From assembly GCA_942159475.1 (NCBI GenBank), contig OW804096.1:126284941-126348940 (forward strand): a stretch of DNA of 64,000 nt, read 5' to 3'. How positions within the stretch are numbered: the stretch's first letter is position 1; every line of letters starts with the position of its first letter. The stretch comes from Sthenelais limicola (Eukaryota; Annelida; Polychaeta; Phyllodocida; Sigalionidae). Positions 24,880 through 36,800 of the stretch are shown here, in pieces. A program made the translations under genes and the position numbers. A model generated the notes under the pieces. It saw only the letters and a program-made list of their open reading frames with translations, had not been told where the DNA came from and searched no databases.

Positions 24880-27800
24880 AGAAAACAAGCAACAGAAGGC
24901 AGGCATTCTCCTCAATAAATAAAAGATTTCATCAATGTATCAGTTGTAAACAGATGATACAATATAGGGAATATAGTACAAAGCGAATGCACAATCGTAG
25001 CGTCAGTAATTCGGATTATTATTATATACATACCAATTCTAATTTTCTTTTTCTCTCTATTTAAGACTTCGTATATTATTTTGGTGGGATTTTCCTGCTG
25101 TATCAGAGCATGAATCTTACTGACATAATCTAACATCGATAATAGTGTTACGTATACATTGCCCGTCCAAACTATAGTAAAATTGTCTGCTAGGTTGTGT
25201 AGACAGGCAGACTGGCTCTGCCGGAGATGGCCACGTTCATTTTGTTTTCTACATACAACCATGCCATTGTACATCGCATAATGGCCTGCGTGGCATTGGT
25301 TGGCGATGAACCCGGATTATTGCGAACATGGTGGAAGGGTGGGAGGATGAACTTGTACAGCGGTACATTAATTACTACCGCAGAGTTGGCGGAGGTTCCT
25401 ATGCTAGCCAGAATTACATCTTCGGAGATTTGTACGAGGGGTGGGGTCAGAGAGGATGAGACTCCATTTCTGTCAGGTTTCCTGTATCAAGGGCGGCGGC
25501 GCCACGTGCAAAAACTTAATTTTACATCATTAAACCTTTTCCAAGCCTTTAATGACCATGTGTTTTAGATTCCATGCTGGATACAGTAGCTGAATATGTT
25601 GATTATCCAAGTTGCTCAAGGATTCGCTATGATATATTTATAATTGTGTCATTGAAAGCTATTGACATATTGTTCTTTTTAATTAGGGCCTCAGAAGAAA
25701 GAAATATTTGACATATCTGACAATGTCCTACATAATATAAGGTAACCTTTAATTAACATTTACCCGTTCACGCTAAATAGGTTGCTGGTTTTTAGGCATC
25801 ATTCCATTGACATTTATGGCAGAAGCGTTCTATCGACAATGATGGCGCACTTAAGCAGTTCTGTGCATATGTGATGAAGAAAAAGGGAATTAAACATAAG
25901 ATTTGCAAATGAATATGTCCATTTATTCATCTCTTCATAATATTACATTATAATTCCTTTCTTCTGATAAAGAATGACATAATAATAGTGATTATGATAC
26001 ATCAATACCGTCGATATGACCACGTCCCAAAAGTGCATGGAAAGGCTGTCACAGGGGACAGAAGATACCCCCAGCAGATATCTGAGCGTCAGAAGGCCTC
26101 CAGAAAGACAAGACTCGTTCCGCAGCAAGATTCCTTCTTGCTATTACACCTGATGGTTTATATTGGACCAGGAGAAAAAATAGGAACGTCCTGTTTGCTG
26201 TAGGACCAGGTAAAAAGGTTCAGGGACTACATAGAAATAGAATATGATAGTGGAGATTACATATAGAGCCGAATACGTGTGTATAATTTATGGCTCTCTC
26301 TGCCTAGAGGGAAGATCTAGAAAGAATGACCTGGGTGTGTGTGTCGTATAAACACAGCCAAGAGCGACCAAAGTCTCCATATAATATACATTTGGGTATG
26401 TCAGCGCTGTCATATTGACGGTCCAAACTCAGGGGAAAAGCAGCCGTGAATGGCCGTCTTATTCATATTTGATGTGCATCCTCTCTGTTACCTAGGTGTA
26501 TATAAAGGAGACAGTGAAGAGGAAAAGGAGAGTAATATGCTAGAGGAAGAGAGGGGTAGGTCTTTAAGTGCCATCGCTGAGGACTGTAAAAGCTATCTCC
26601 CTCGCAAATCATTGATGCACCAATATGTATATTATATTGATCTTGTGTACACCCCACGGCTGTGCATTGGGCCAATAATAGGTGCAGAATTCATGCATTG
26701 ATGCTACAAGACATCCATATTAGACAGCGACATGCCTAGTTATCGTGGGAAGGAGCCACTTTCCTGGCTGAAGCCTACTGAGCTGAAGAAGATGGCGCGA
26801 AAATACCAGAGCTTCGTTCAGAAAATGTTGACATTGAAATTAGACCTTTAGCTTAGTCGTAATTATAGATTAAATGCAGGTAACAGTTTGATATGTTTGT
26901 TGAAGAAAAGAGCAATGTTCTAATTGGAGGATCTTCCCGAAGGATATTTCATTCACCGTTATCAAAACAGAGGCTTAAATCGGGGCTAAGGGGCTTTTCT
27001 AGGGTCAATAATTATCTCTTCAATTGACACCATTCATATGCATCGTATGTATTGTCACACGCCCAAGTCCTTGGAAGAAATCGTATTACATAAAAATGGT
27101 ATTTATAGTATTGGTCGGTGCATTCACTCACGTACGTGTTGAATGTCTTGCGAATCAATTCATCATCGAATTTTTAAGACACCTTCACAATTCCTAATTT
27201 TGGATCTTGTAATTCAACTGGCAAAACGATAAGGATCTAAAGGATTGTAAAATTATCAATTCCTCTGTCAATAACGCTCATGATGCACTCTATTTTTACA
27301 CTCTAAGACGATACATGATCATGGAATGGGAAGAAGAAAACTAAAAAGCTGGGGAATTTCTTTCTTGGTACCATGCTGCAAGTCAGAAAAGCAACACTCA
27401 AAGGAGGAAGCACCGGGAGGAAAGGAAGATGGTGAAACGCCAGCCATTGCGTGCAACAACACTTAACTTCTTTGTGGGGGACGAAGCAACTGATCAATCA
27501 AATTGAAAGCATCCAAAATGTCACGGAGCAAGGAAGCCCAAGCCGGTGAAATTTTTATTATGGGGAAGTGATTGATATCTTGTGAGGGACAACTTAAGAA
27601 GACGATATGAGAGTCTGTATGACGTCTTGTTAAGAAACTATTTAATGGCATTCGCTTGTCGTACTTGCTAGATGATACCCTTCGTTAATTAAAAAATGTA
27701 AACGGTGCCCCACGTTTTTCTTAGTAGAGTCTGTGAGATGCGCTTTCCTCAATATCCACAAATAATGGGTGTTTTGCATCTAGTAAATAAATACATGTAT

Positions 27801-28308
27801 TAGGTCCTCCTATCAAAATTATTTTATTCATGGGTAGAAATTAAAAGACAGCAGGAGAATCTTGAATAACATCGAGCTGCACTACAATGGAAGATGAGCT
27901 CGAGGCCGTAATCTGGTCGGGTGACTGGTAATATTCCCAGCAAAGTTAACTAGGTGGTACTGCACCGAGTACGATTATCCAGATCGCTCCTTTCTGGAGT
28001 GAGGGAAACATGTCTGAATACCTCAAAAAGTATTGCTGAATACTGATATTATCCCCAAAATAACCTCCTATATATATATATGTTGATGACAGGACATAAT
28101 AAGATATAACTCAACGAGAGATGGATCTAGCATGACGGATTCACAAAACACGAGTGCGTTGTTTTTCCGTTTTTCCCGAGTGGCCATCTCGAGTTGGGTT
28201 CTATTTTTATGCCATGATATATATGTTTTAGCCTTATTTAATTATTATTTACCTTCATTTTGTGTCTCACAACCCTCTGACTCGGCAGAAACAAGCACTT
28301 ACAACGTT

Positions 28309-28343
28309 GCGTCATGAAATGAGCGTCATGAAATGAGCGTCAT
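28309..28343 (+). repeat. 14-bp tandem repeat in the retrotransposon leader
   Basis: Two and a half copies of GCGTCATGAAATGA lie end to end at the presumed 5' boundary of the retrotransposon. A GATTGG...CCAATC inverted pair follows at about 28345-28376. Short 5' tandem monomers occur in some non-LTR elements, so this may be promoter-related, but it could also be host sequence. Confidence 0.6.
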
Positions 28344-31300
28344 TGATTGGCGCAACTAAATTTACGCAACCAATCAAAATAACGTTAGGTAGGGTAGGGT
28401 AATGTTCCCAAGTATGGAATATAGTCTTCGTATCAATATATCAATAATTATCAATGTGTATTATAGATAAAAATAACCCAGTAAAGGAGTGGTCTGAATT
28501 TAAAAAGATTAGAGGTATAAAAATTGTCCAATACAATATTCGGTCTTTGTTGCCCAAGATTGATACTATTCGTACGGAAATTATGGAAATTGGACTTGAT
28601 GTGATTGTCTTTACAGAATCATGGTTACACAGTAATATACCGGATAATCTTATAGCTTGTAAAGGATATAATATCCTACGACTTGACAGAAATACAGGTA
28701 TAAGGGGAGGAGGAATCTGCTGTTTTATTAGAGATGATTATACATTTAATACAAGTGATGATAGTAATGTGTCAAATGGTAATAGTGAAATTCTGAGCTT
28801 ATTTATATATAAAAAAAATGTTCCTAGGTTCAAGATATTGGTGACATATAGGCCGCCATCTGGCAATATTCACTCCTTCTTGCATGATTTAAGTACTAGT
28901 ATGAAATCCCATACGAACATCAGAGATAAGAATGTATTAGTTTGCGGAGATATGAACGTCGACCTGTTAGAGAAAGATAACAAGGCAAGAGCGTTAAAGG
29001 AATTTGCATGTAGTTTTAATTTAACCATTCAGGAAACTGACTTTACTCGATTTGGGCTTGCAAAAAACTCAGTTCTAGATATATTTATGATTAATGCGAA
29101 GACTGATGTTTCGGTACAAACAATAGACTACTCCTTATCTGACCATCAACCAGTTATAGCTATCTTTAAGAAAATACATAATAAACCAAGGAAAATAGAA
29201 TTCTATGGAAGAGACTATAAAAAATATAGCTATGAAAATCTATATAATAGACTGAATATGACGGACTGGAGTGACTTGAATGGATTAGATGATGTAAACG
29301 CTTACTGGGAAAAAGTTGATTATAATATTAAAAAATGTGCTGATGACCTAGCTCCTGTTAGGAAGTTTACTGATGTGATTGATAAACCTAAATGGTATAC
29401 AGTGGAATTATCCAACTCGCATAAAGCGAGAGAAAAGGCATATAAAAAGGCTAGAAGAACAAAAAACATGGTTGATATTCGCAATGCAAGATCAGTAAGG
29501 AATGCATGTAATAAGTTAGTCAGACAACTTAAATCACAATATTATAAAAAGGTCTTATTCGCTAATAAAAAAGATTCGAGCAAGTTCTGGAAAACGGTCA
29601 ATGATATTAATGGTACCTACAAACAAAAAATTAAGAGTCTCACCATAGAAAACAAATCTGTGGAAGGCCCAGAATTGGTTGATGAACTTAACAATTATTA
29701 TTGTAAAGTTGGAGAAAATTTGAACAAAGATATACAAGTGATTCAAAGAGATAGACATAAAGAAAATATTGTTATCGACTGGGAACTATTGGAGGTAACT
29801 GAGCATATGGTCAGAGAAAGAATCTCAGAAATTGAATTGTCAAAAAACTCAGGCTCTGGGGAAATCAATAGTAAAATTTATCGTGATGCCTTTCTAATTT
29901 TATCCAAACAAATAACTAAATTTATTAATATATCTATACAGAAAAATACTTTCCCATCGTGTTTTAAATTGGCAAGAGTGGTCCCTATTCCTAAGGTCAA
30001 TATACCAAAAGTACCTTCTGACACTAGACCGATCTCTCTAACCCATGTATGTGGAAAAATGATTGAAAAGGTTTTAGCTGAACACCTACGCATACACCTA
30101 GTACAGAATAATATATTAAATAAAAATCAATTCGGATTTCAACCTGGGAAATCGACTACAGAGGCTCTAACAGAATATATTACAGATATTAATTGTGCAC
30201 TCAATAAAAAGATGTTTATTATTACCTGTTTTATCGACTATAGTAAAGCATTTGATACTATATCACATGAAATATTGCTTGAAAAACTAGAAGACTGTGG
30301 TCTACCTGAAAATTCAATTAAATGGTATAAATCGTATTTGACAAACAGGTCGCAAATGGTCACATGTAATGGCTTTGTATCGTCTGAAAAACCTATTAAT
30401 TATGGTGTCCCACAAGGGTCAATTTTGGGACCCTTATTGTTCCTGATTTATGTGAATGACCTAAGGTATATTAATATGAATGTTAAAGTTATTCAATACG
30501 CGGATGATACCTTGTTATTTGTAAGTGCCAACACAATTGCTGAAGGTGTCAATATTATGCAACAAGATCTGGTAAAATTCCAACGTTGGAGTAGGAGCAA
30601 TAGATTGTATATAAATATTAAAAAGACCAAAGTGATGTTATCTGGCCCCAAAACAAGAATTAAAAATAAGGTAATAACTTTAAACTTTGAGAATGAGAGA
30701 CTAGAACAGGTTGATAAATATGTATATTTAGGTATCTCACTAGACCCCACGATGAATATGACTTGGCAATATAACAGCCTGACTCAGCAAGTTAATAATA
30801 AATTAATGATTTACAAAAAGATTAGACCTAATTTGACCAGAAATGCTGCTATTATCATAGCTAAGTCGAAACTCCTTTCGATTTTTGATTACAGTATTTT
30901 CTCTTTGACTCCTCTGACTGTACAACAATTGAATAAATTGCAGGTTCTACAAAATAGAATACTCAGAGTTGCACTTAAGTGTGACTACTATAAACCGAAT
31001 GAAGAACTGTATACTGAATGTAAGGTGATGACTATAATCAAAAGAATGAAATTTAATCTAGGAAAGCTTGCTCACAAGGAAGTTTACCTAAAACTGGGTG
31101 CCAAATTACATGCTAGGAATACGAGGCAAGCGATGGGTCCTACTTTGGAATCGTTCCTACCAAACTCAGATAAAGATATAAAGTGTCTAAAAACAAAACT
31201 ATCCTCCACATGGAATGTGATACCAGAAAGACTAAGAAACATTCAAGACCATAAATACTTTAGTTTATCTTTCAAAAGATATCTGATGGAAGGATAGATA

Positions 31301-32034
31301 AGCCTAATGGCTTATCCCTATGTAACTACAATGGTAAAAAGAAAATTGTCGTTGTGAAAAATGTACTGTCATAATTTGTTCCTTGTCTGCTCCCTGCCCT
31401 GTTTACTTTACGATTACTATACTTTAGTTTAGTTAGTTAGCTGCTGTACCGATCCAAATGACTAAATAATCTTGTATAGTTGTATATAGTGTGTACTTTT
31501 CTACGCTCTAAACTCCCGAGAAAATGTCTAAATTGCCGGATTATTTTATTAAATTATATTATGTGTATTTTGAATGTATTGTCACTAAACAGGTGACTTG
31601 ATACAACACGTCTAGACAATACTCTTGGCTTCTCCTTTTGTTGTCGTAACACCTGAAAAATGCTGTACAAATTATGTATATGATCCCACTGATCGATTGA
31701 TTCTTATTTTTATGCATAAGCAAATGCTTTCTGTATCACAGGATCCATTATATCAATGACACTCGCTTAAAATAGCCGATGTATGTATTATTAGACAGTA
31801 ATCTTCATCTCATCTATCATCATTTTTATTTAAAAATCTTTTATAAAATTTTCTCTAATAACAAGATAAAGTTAAAAATCTAAAAAACTATTTGACTGAT
31901 TTTGAAAAGATACTTCTCTGCATTGTACGAATAGCATAATAAGTCAGGACATGATGAAAATCACAATTATATAACTATTTTTGTGAAGATTGTTAACTGT
32001 CTGTTTACCTGAATAAATTTTGTCCAAAAAAAAA
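28310..32034 (+). mobile_element. Non-LTR retrotransposon, CR1/jockey group, apparently full length
   Basis: A 947-aa endonuclease plus reverse transcriptase ORF is preceded by about 140 bp of leader and followed by about 740 bp ending in AATAAA (32012-32017) and an A11 run (32026-32036). The 7-mer AACGTTG occurs at 28303-28309 and again at 32035-32041 over the A-run, which is compatible with a target-site duplication. The left and right boundaries rest on that match and on the A-run, so they are provisional. The AACGTT core is palindromic and short. The element lies antisense to the host gene, inside its first intron. No ORF1 is visible. Confidence 0.55.
28454..31297 (+). CDS. Endonuclease/reverse transcriptase polyprotein of a non-LTR retrotransposon
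   Basis: This 947-aa uninterrupted ORF copies element RNA into DNA at a nicked chromosomal target. An in-frame TAA just upstream supports Met-1. The N-terminus is an APE-type endonuclease: QYNIRSL with Asn 28, ESWL with Glu 55, TYRPPSGN at 131-138, GDMNVD at 165-170 (Asp 166, Asn 168) and SDH at 229-231. A basic linker follows. The reverse transcriptase has DTRPISL, QFGFQPGKST, FIDYSKAFD (593-601, motif A), YGVPQGSILGPLLF (motif B) and YADD (682-685, motif C). A C-terminal thumb-like region ends in FKRYLMEG. Domain order, the GVPQGSILGP block and the lack of an RNase H domain fit the CR1/L2/jockey group. No frameshift or missing catalytic residue was seen, so insertion was probably recent. 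Codon use is strongly AT-biased. Confidence 0.93.
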   Translation: MCIIDKNNPVKEWSEFKKIRGIKIVQYNIRSLLPKIDTIRTEIMEIGLDVIVFTESWLHSNIPDNLIACKGYNILRLDRNTGIRGGGICCFIRDDYTFNTSDDSNVSNGNSEILSLFIYKKNVPRFKILVTYRPPSGNIHSFLHDLSTSMKSHTNIRDKNVLVCGDMNVDLLEKDNKARALKEFACSFNLTIQETDFTRFGLAKNSVLDIFMINAKTDVSVQTIDYSLSDHQPVIAIFKKIHNKPRKIEFYGRDYKKYSYENLYNRLNMTDWSDLNGLDDVNAYWEKVDYNIKKCADDLAPVRKFTDVIDKPKWYTVELSNSHKAREKAYKKARRTKNMVDIRNARSVRNACNKLVRQLKSQYYKKVLFANKKDSSKFWKTVNDINGTYKQKIKSLTIENKSVEGPELVDELNNYYCKVGENLNKDIQVIQRDRHKENIVIDWELLEVTEHMVRERISEIELSKNSGSGEINSKIYRDAFLILSKQITKFINISIQKNTFPSCFKLARVVPIPKVNIPKVPSDTRPISLTHVCGKMIEKVLAEHLRIHLVQNNILNKNQFGFQPGKSTTEALTEYITDINCALNKKMFIITCFIDYSKAFDTISHEILLEKLEDCGLPENSIKWYKSYLTNRSQMVTCNGFVSSEKPINYGVPQGSILGPLLFLIYVNDLRYINMNVKVIQYADDTLLFVSANTIAEGVNIMQQDLVKFQRWSRSNRLYINIKKTKVMLSGPKTRIKNKVITLNFENERLEQVDKYVYLGISLDPTMNMTWQYNSLTQQVNNKLMIYKKIRPNLTRNAAIIIAKSKLLSIFDYSIFSLTPLTVQQLNKLQVLQNRILRVALKCDYYKPNEELYTECKVMTIIKRMKFNLGKLAHKEVYLKLGAKLHARNTRQAMGPTLESFLPNSDKDIKCLKTKLSSTWNVIPERLRNIQDHKYFSLSFKRYLMEG

Positions 32035-33077
32035 AACGTTGTAGATTGGTTGCATTCGAAAAGCGGATTCCACTAGTGCAATCCAGGCATGTTTATGCCA
32101 TGGTCTAATCTGGCCATGTTTTTGTGGATACGCACAACTATCATGGCATAATACCAAATATTTGCGAAGACTTCTCTCTGAACCCATACTTTAGCCACTT
32201 TCATTTGTTAATATGCTTCCGACCGCAAACTACCTTGTTAAACTAGAATTCTGAAAACGTAGATCCTGAAAGTTCTGACACTCAAATCAATTCATTCCTG
32301 CCTCAAAAGAGTCATGCCGTTTGTTGATGTATCCTATAATTGAAATGGGTGACTTCAATGTGGGAGTATGTATGCATACTGTCACCCTTTCTGTATTCCA
32401 TATGCATATGTTTGTAGTGTCAGTCGCGATTGCTTGCATTTAATCAGGGTAATGGACGGATATTCTCAAGCCACCTGAATGTCTTCAATTTTGTGTGCTA
32501 GCAGATATCCCCAATGTTCAACATTTCCCCAAGTCATGCGTGCATTTTCTGTATTCGGAATGAATCCACACATGTATATATATCTTTCCATGTTGCGGTA
32601 CATGTTTACATCATTCTGTTGGTACCCTTTTCTAGAATCTACCTCCTTTACGACCAATCTCGACGGCCCAACGAGCACCAGGAGAACAAACATTGTCTAA
32701 TGCCTTTCCTGTGTCCCAGTCTCACGATGTGACTGAGTTTTGTTTGACTAGGGTCTAGCCAGTACGTTATACCACCTCAAGGCTGTCGTCTCCCCAGTGG
32801 ACACATACTGACCAGCGACACGCATTCTCTGCATGCTATTGGCCTTTCAGCTCGGTACAAAGACTTATTTGTATTCGGCACAACACCCATTCACACCTCT
32901 TAACTTTGCTCTCATCATTTATCACTTCTGCTTTATGCGTTCCATTATATATTATATTATATGTATAATTAATACCTCTGGAATACAACAATTTTGAGTT
33001 TGACACAATCCAGAAGCAACTGTAAAGTCAAACGAGTTCATAAGCATTCCACTGCTAGAAACGTCCTTGTAACTTTG

Positions 33078-33232
33078 CAGTCTAGGCTCCGAGTCGAGAG
33101 AGTGCCTCCAGACTGAGGGCAAGCCTACATTAATACGCCTACTTCAGGGCCAGGAAAGTCATAAGCGCTGTAGGCGTCTAATCACTGACGCATCATTCTT
33201 ATTCTGATCTGAGAGGCTGTGAGCCTAGACTG
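33078..33232. mobile_element. 155-bp element with CAGTCTAGGCTC terminal inverted repeats
   Basis: A 12-bp perfect inverted repeat CAGTCTAGGCTC marks both ends. Ends beginning CAG are typical of hAT elements, but a clean 8-bp duplication is not visible: the left flank is TAACTTTG and the right flank TTTGGCAG. The right half is related to 53420-53494 in reverse complement. Confidence 0.6.
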
Positions 33233-33569
33233 TTTGGCAGTTGCAGATTTAAAAGGGCTTGACATAAATATTCAACAAAATACCCAAACAAACATTTCTG
33301 TCTCCGCCAAAATATCCGAGAACAACAAAGCAGACCATGGACCCGTTTCACTATTTATACGATTGTATGGTAAACCCCTCTTAGAGGCCTCGTGTATAAA
33401 CCCCCTCTTAGCGCAATTTACATTGCACTAAGTGCCATGTTTTTCGCAGACTAGTCTGAGCTTCTTCAAATGCATGTGTTTATGTGCCAACGATGCTGAG
33501 AAGCTTTTAAGACTCGATCTTATCGAATACATTGCAATAGGCGCATAAATGTCTGGTGATTATTTGGTA

Positions 33570-33810
33570 TTTGGGTCAGATTTTCAGAAAATGTACAATT
33601 CACCTTCCCCAATCCTCACAAATAACCCATTTTTCAGATGAGAATATAGTTCAAAATAAGGTTCAAACTAACCAAACTGATTGGTAGAATCAATGCCATG
33701 CCGAATATACTCGAGTTTACCTAGTATTGGCTAAATTGCAGCCTAATTTAGCTGAATTTACTAAATGTGTACAGCTGCCAATTGCACATTTTCTGAAAAT
33801 CGGACCCATT
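33570..33810. mobile_element. 241-bp MITE, copy B, inverted relative to copy A
   Basis: The reverse complement matches 3107-3347 along its length, sharing the ends GGGTCAGATTTTCAGAAAAT and GTACAATT. The internal blocks TTGGCAGCTTTACACATTTA and GCTAAATTAGGCTG are near-identical to GGCAGCTGTACACATTTAG and its neighbour. TA dinucleotides flank the ends. The copies differ by scattered substitutions, so neither insertion is very recent. A mariner-type autonomous partner is inferred only from the TA target. Confidence 0.8.
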
Positions 33811-36800
33811 TATTCCACCACTGCGTTTAATCCTAAGGGGTTTTCTTTAATACCATTTGCCTTTCTAAACACCTCTTCCATATGTCTACTCGTGAGTCGG
33901 GCTCATATTCTCACTTACAGATTTTCACTCACGAATTTTTACTCAGCATTTATTTAATGAACCTATTATTGCTCACACGCGCTCATTCTTTCGCGCTTGT
34001 TTCCTTCTTGTTAGGAGCATTTTTAGAACATGTTGTTCCTCAGTGTTAAGGATCAAATCATAAAAACATTTATGGTAGATTTATCTGAAAATACCGCTTT
34101 AAAGGAAGACTCAAAGTGTCCCCCTTCCAATGTTTTCAAAATCCTGGATCCGCCCTTGTTTAGGTTCAACCAAACACATTCAGTAAATGCTTCATGTCAA
34201 TTGCACTTCACACTGGTCTCTATAATTACCAAGGTCAAAAGAATGAATGGGAGAACCTGACAGTGTCGGCTTAGAGCCATGTATACAGGGACTGACCTGG
34301 CCCATACCTTGAGAGAAGCTTTAGAGACGGTATTTATTTTGCGAATAGTCTATTGGCTAAACAGATTTAGAGTTTCTGAATAGGCATGAATACAAGCATC
34401 CAGGTCGTATCATTCATGTATTTACCGGACACCATTTATACCACAACCCAATCAATAAATGATACGAAAAGCCTTTATTCAAGCTTAACAAAAGCAAGGC
34501 TTTTAGTGCTGGCATGAATTTCAACCATTTTTAAACCTCTCGCCATTTTATAATTGAAATTCTGTAATATAATGAAACAGCCCATCGTCCACCTATGCAG
34601 AAAGTCCAGAGGGAAAATGATTGATCTACTGTGGGGCAACCATGGGACAAGTTCGTAGATTTGAGGTTTTTATCATGCTGTTTAGAGGTAATTACCGAGC
34701 AGTCGGTGATATACTTTACAGCCTTGCACTTGAAGGGGAGAAATTGGCTATTAGAAGTGCAAACATTGACAGCCTTGAGCTGATCAGATGGTCGTCACCA
34801 GGGAAAACAGCTAGTCTGACGCGAGATCTTTAGACGGCCCGTCCGGATTCCTACCCTAACTGCAGAGAAAGTGCAGAGACGTCTTAAATTCTACACCGAG
34901 ATTGACCACTTATCACAATAAAGCTCCTTTCTATGGTCGAGAAAAAGAGCATGATCACTGTGGATCTGCGAGAAGAAAGGAGAAGGAAGCAGCGTGGACA
35001 GCACAGAAAAACAAGCGATATGAAATGGAAGGTATACGGGGAAAGTATAGAAGAGTCGGCATAGACTGTGTTAAAATAAATATGCATTTAGAGCAGAATA
35101 TTAACAAAGTTCCATCTCAGGTACACTGTTGTGATAGATAATTTATTACAAGTACCAGCGACATTCATAACCTGATTTTTATGTTAAAATGTATCGGGGA
35201 AATAAGAGTAGAAACTGTCCCCAATGGGCTAAGATTGTCCACATTGCATAGAACATCCTGCGTCGTGCAGTCAATAACTAGAACGTCTACCCAAATTAAG
35301 AATTTCAGCGCTAGGCCGATGAGCACGAATTCTATGCTAAATGTGCTCGCTCCAAATAAAAGATAATGCATTTTATGCCAAAGCCTGTTCGATACATTAA
35401 TCAAACAAATCCCAAAATTATTTTTATTCCAATTACCCTAGTTTCTGCCTTGGTGTGCAAAATGCTGATTAGTACCCTGTCACTCTCTTGAGAATTTTTG
35501 GTTCCGTTTGATTCCCCGTTTGAATTAACAATACCAACCTTTAAATTATAGAATGATGTCCCTGTTGGTGTCAACTGTCCTAATGAGACATCAGAATACT
35601 GTATAATTTGTATTACGCATAATTAATCTTCTGAAACTTAAACAGTGCTAAGGACAACAGGTGCAACATTCTCAGGGAAGCTAAAGGAATAGTTTAAATG
35701 TAAAAATGGTCTTACATAATTATCCTATCCAAATATTATCTTCCAGCCACACCCTATTTTTCATTAGGTTGAGCATGAAAAGTTAAAAATGAAATCTTCA
35801 CGCTGTAGGCACGTTCCAGCCATGCAATCCCAGAATAATACGTACATTTAGGTAAAAGCAAGAAAGATGACTCCCCGAGAAAGCAGTCTGAGTGAATACC
35901 ACTGGTAACTGTCATCTAGACAATAGAAATAGGACATTGTAAAACAACGTCACCTTCCTCTACCATGCTCAGAATCGCTAATGGTTCTGTTTCAGTTTTC
36001 GGAATACAATTGCCTCCATCAATGCAATCTGAATTGCACGTAAAGGAGAAATAAATCTCTGTATACGCAGGTCTTGATTCCCTACGTACTGAAAGGTCAA
36101 GATAAGATTTCAACCCTAGCCCCTGCATATAGCAAATGGCCAAGGGCTTTGCTGAATTTCCCAATCATCATTTTTTTACCGATCCCCCATTCTTTGCCAA
36201 GCAACTCTGTTGCTTAGAAAAGCTGTTCTGTGCTGTCGATATGCAGTGTGGAAAATCTGAGCCCATGGGGACAGAGTTTCTGCTCTTATTTCCCCGCTGC
36301 ATTTTAACATAAAAATCATGTTGCGCCTGTGGAGTATTGGTGGTGTACACTACGACTCCCGGACGGGTCGTCAGTGGACATGCAAGCAGACTACAGCTCT
36401 CCTAACTCAGCTTGGGCCAAGACAATTTATTAATCTATCGCTTACTCTGTCATAGGAGTAGGTCCAAGCATTCTACAGCACTGGAACCAATATACAACCA
36501 TGTTGTACATCCGAAAATCTCTCAGTTAAAGAATTCAAATAAACTGTTGGCATTATAAATTGGGCATTGTAGATACTGCTGGTATGATTGTCATTGACTC
36601 CTTTCTTCAATGAAGGATATACATATTTTAACCTATTCCCAGGCAACGAAAAACCATTAATGTTGCGATTCTAAGACATGAATCGTGACATTCTGCCTCA
36701 TGGCGTCCCACCCATGTAGTTATATACATGCAATTGACAGGGATAGCTTGTATGTTGAATTGAGACTGACTGGCTAACCTATCCCTAATGTCACTTGGTA

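Noticed and set aside
25227..25568. 113-codon plus-strand ORF
   Set aside because: No recognisable domain or splice sites at its ends, and it partly overlaps an opposite-strand frame.
26732..26851. 39-codon plus-strand ORF (MPSYRGKEPLSWLKPTELKK onward)
   Set aside because: Looks protein-like but is too short to support without homology or transcript data.
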